Positions 63,736 through 64,000 of a DNA stretch of 64,000 bases are shown piece after piece. The stretch is from Propionispora hippei DSM 15287 (lineage in GTDB: Bacteria; Bacillota; Negativicutes; Propionisporales; Propionisporaceae). Location of the stretch: assembly GCF_900141835.1 (NCBI RefSeq), contig NZ_FQZD01000008.1, positions 115,184 to 179,183 on the forward strand, given 5' to 3'. The position numbers and the translations under genes are program-made. The notes under the pieces were generated by a model. The model did not search any database, was not told the DNA's origin, and saw nothing but the letters and a program-made list of their open reading frames with translations. The stretch's first letter is position 1, and each line of letters opens with the position of its first letter.

Positions 63736-64000
63736 GGTCCATGTAGAATTAATTCTGCATGGACCTAATTTTGTTAGGAGGTAGAGTATGCTTAAAGAAC
63801 GAGCACCTCAGCAGATGAAATTCGAATTAGTTTGTATTGATCAATTAGTTCCTGAAGATCACCTACTTAGAAAGATAGATAAATACATAGATTTTTCGTT
63901 TATATACGAGAAGACCACCCCCTACTATTGTCAAGATAATGGACGACCACCCGTAGATCCGATTGTCCTTTTCAAAATGATCTTTATTGGCTATCTTTAT
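63736..64000 (+). mobile_element. left end of an IS1182-like insertion sequence (truncated by window edge)
   Basis: A 15-bp stem (GGTCCATGTAGAATT / AATTCTGCATGGACC, one wobble pair, 63736-63765) lies just upstream of a transposase start. Such hairpins block read-through transcription into the transposase gene. The outer inverted repeat may lie slightly upstream (63700-63735), but its limit cannot be seen without the right end. Confidence 0.6.
63788..64000 (+). CDS. IS1182-family-like transposase, N-terminal part
   Basis: 71 codons visible, then the window ends in frame. AGGAGG (63776-63781) lies 6 bases before the ATG. The sequence MKFELVCIDQLVPEDHLLRKIDKYIDFSFIYE followed by NGRPPVDPIVLFKM is the conserved DUF772 N-terminus of IS1182/IS5-type DDE transposases. 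The catalytic residues are beyond the window, so completeness is unknown. Confidence 0.85.
   Translation, partial: MLKERAPQQMKFELVCIDQLVPEDHLLRKIDKYIDFSFIYEKTTPYYCQDNGRPPVDPIVLFKMIFIGYLY

Overview
The window looks like a chromosomal segment of a Negativicutes bacterium (a diderm Firmicute, probably Sporomusaceae-like). Firmicute features sit beside a complete outer-membrane gene set: LevR-type PTS regulators, gat/glucitol PTS operons, AGGAGG ribosome binding sites and a yybP-ykoY riboswitch occur with lipid A and Kdo genes, BamA, TamB, Skp/OmpH proteins, an Lpt exporter and an SLH-domain porin of the OmpM type. The genus assignment is inference; no rRNA is present.

Region 1 (1-21300) is carbohydrate uptake and catabolism. 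It starts inside a glucitol (sorbitol) operon: a 5'-truncated gutM, then srlA, srlE and srlB (PTS EIIC, EIIBC, EIIA), a SorE-like dehydrogenase and a ribulose-phosphate-3-epimerase-like protein. Three galactitol-type PTS sets (EIIA-EIIB-EIIC) follow, with a GatD-like polyol-phosphate dehydrogenase, an AraD-type epimerase and a FucA-like class II aldolase. Two large AAA+ activators with PTS-recognition domains (5046-7934 and 18346-21255) accompany them. Three sequences match the sigma-54 -24/-12 promoter (near 5000, 10712 and 15265), which fits these activators.

Region 2 (21400-24900) holds a low-complexity protein of unknown function, a 25-bp perfect terminator hairpin, a TerC-family membrane protein behind a manganese (yybP-ykoY) riboswitch, and a membrane-anchored ankyrin protein with FliM-like N-terminal motifs.

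Region 3 (24900-63650) is an almost continuous outer-membrane biogenesis block, nearly all on the + strand. In order it holds: tolC-like, tamB, a sigma-70-family factor, a one-TM protein, bamA, an unassigned exported protein, three skp/ompH paralogues, lpxD, a YjbH-like protein, lpxL, an unusual membrane protein plus ABC ATPase, lpxC, fabZ, lpxA, lpxI, lpxB, msbA, a waaA-lpxK fusion, kdsB, kdsA, kdsD, kdsC, a second lpxL, lptC, lptA, lptB, a single lptF/G permease, a DUF3084-type protein and ompM. Together these make Kdo-lipid A (the UDP-diacylglucosamine hydrolysis step being LpxI, not LpxH), flip it (MsbA), carry it across the periplasm (LptBFGCA) and build beta-barrel proteins (BamA, Skp, TamB). 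LptD is not in the window.

Region 4 (63700-64000) is the left end of an IS1182-like insertion sequence cut by the window edge. Notable non-coding features are two copies of a repeat with a conserved core but unrelated, perfectly self-complementary arms (10.4 kb and 40.8 kb), a 160-bp palindromic element downstream of lpxI, and a shared TGACT-N4-AGTCA palindrome upstream of both tolC and ompM.
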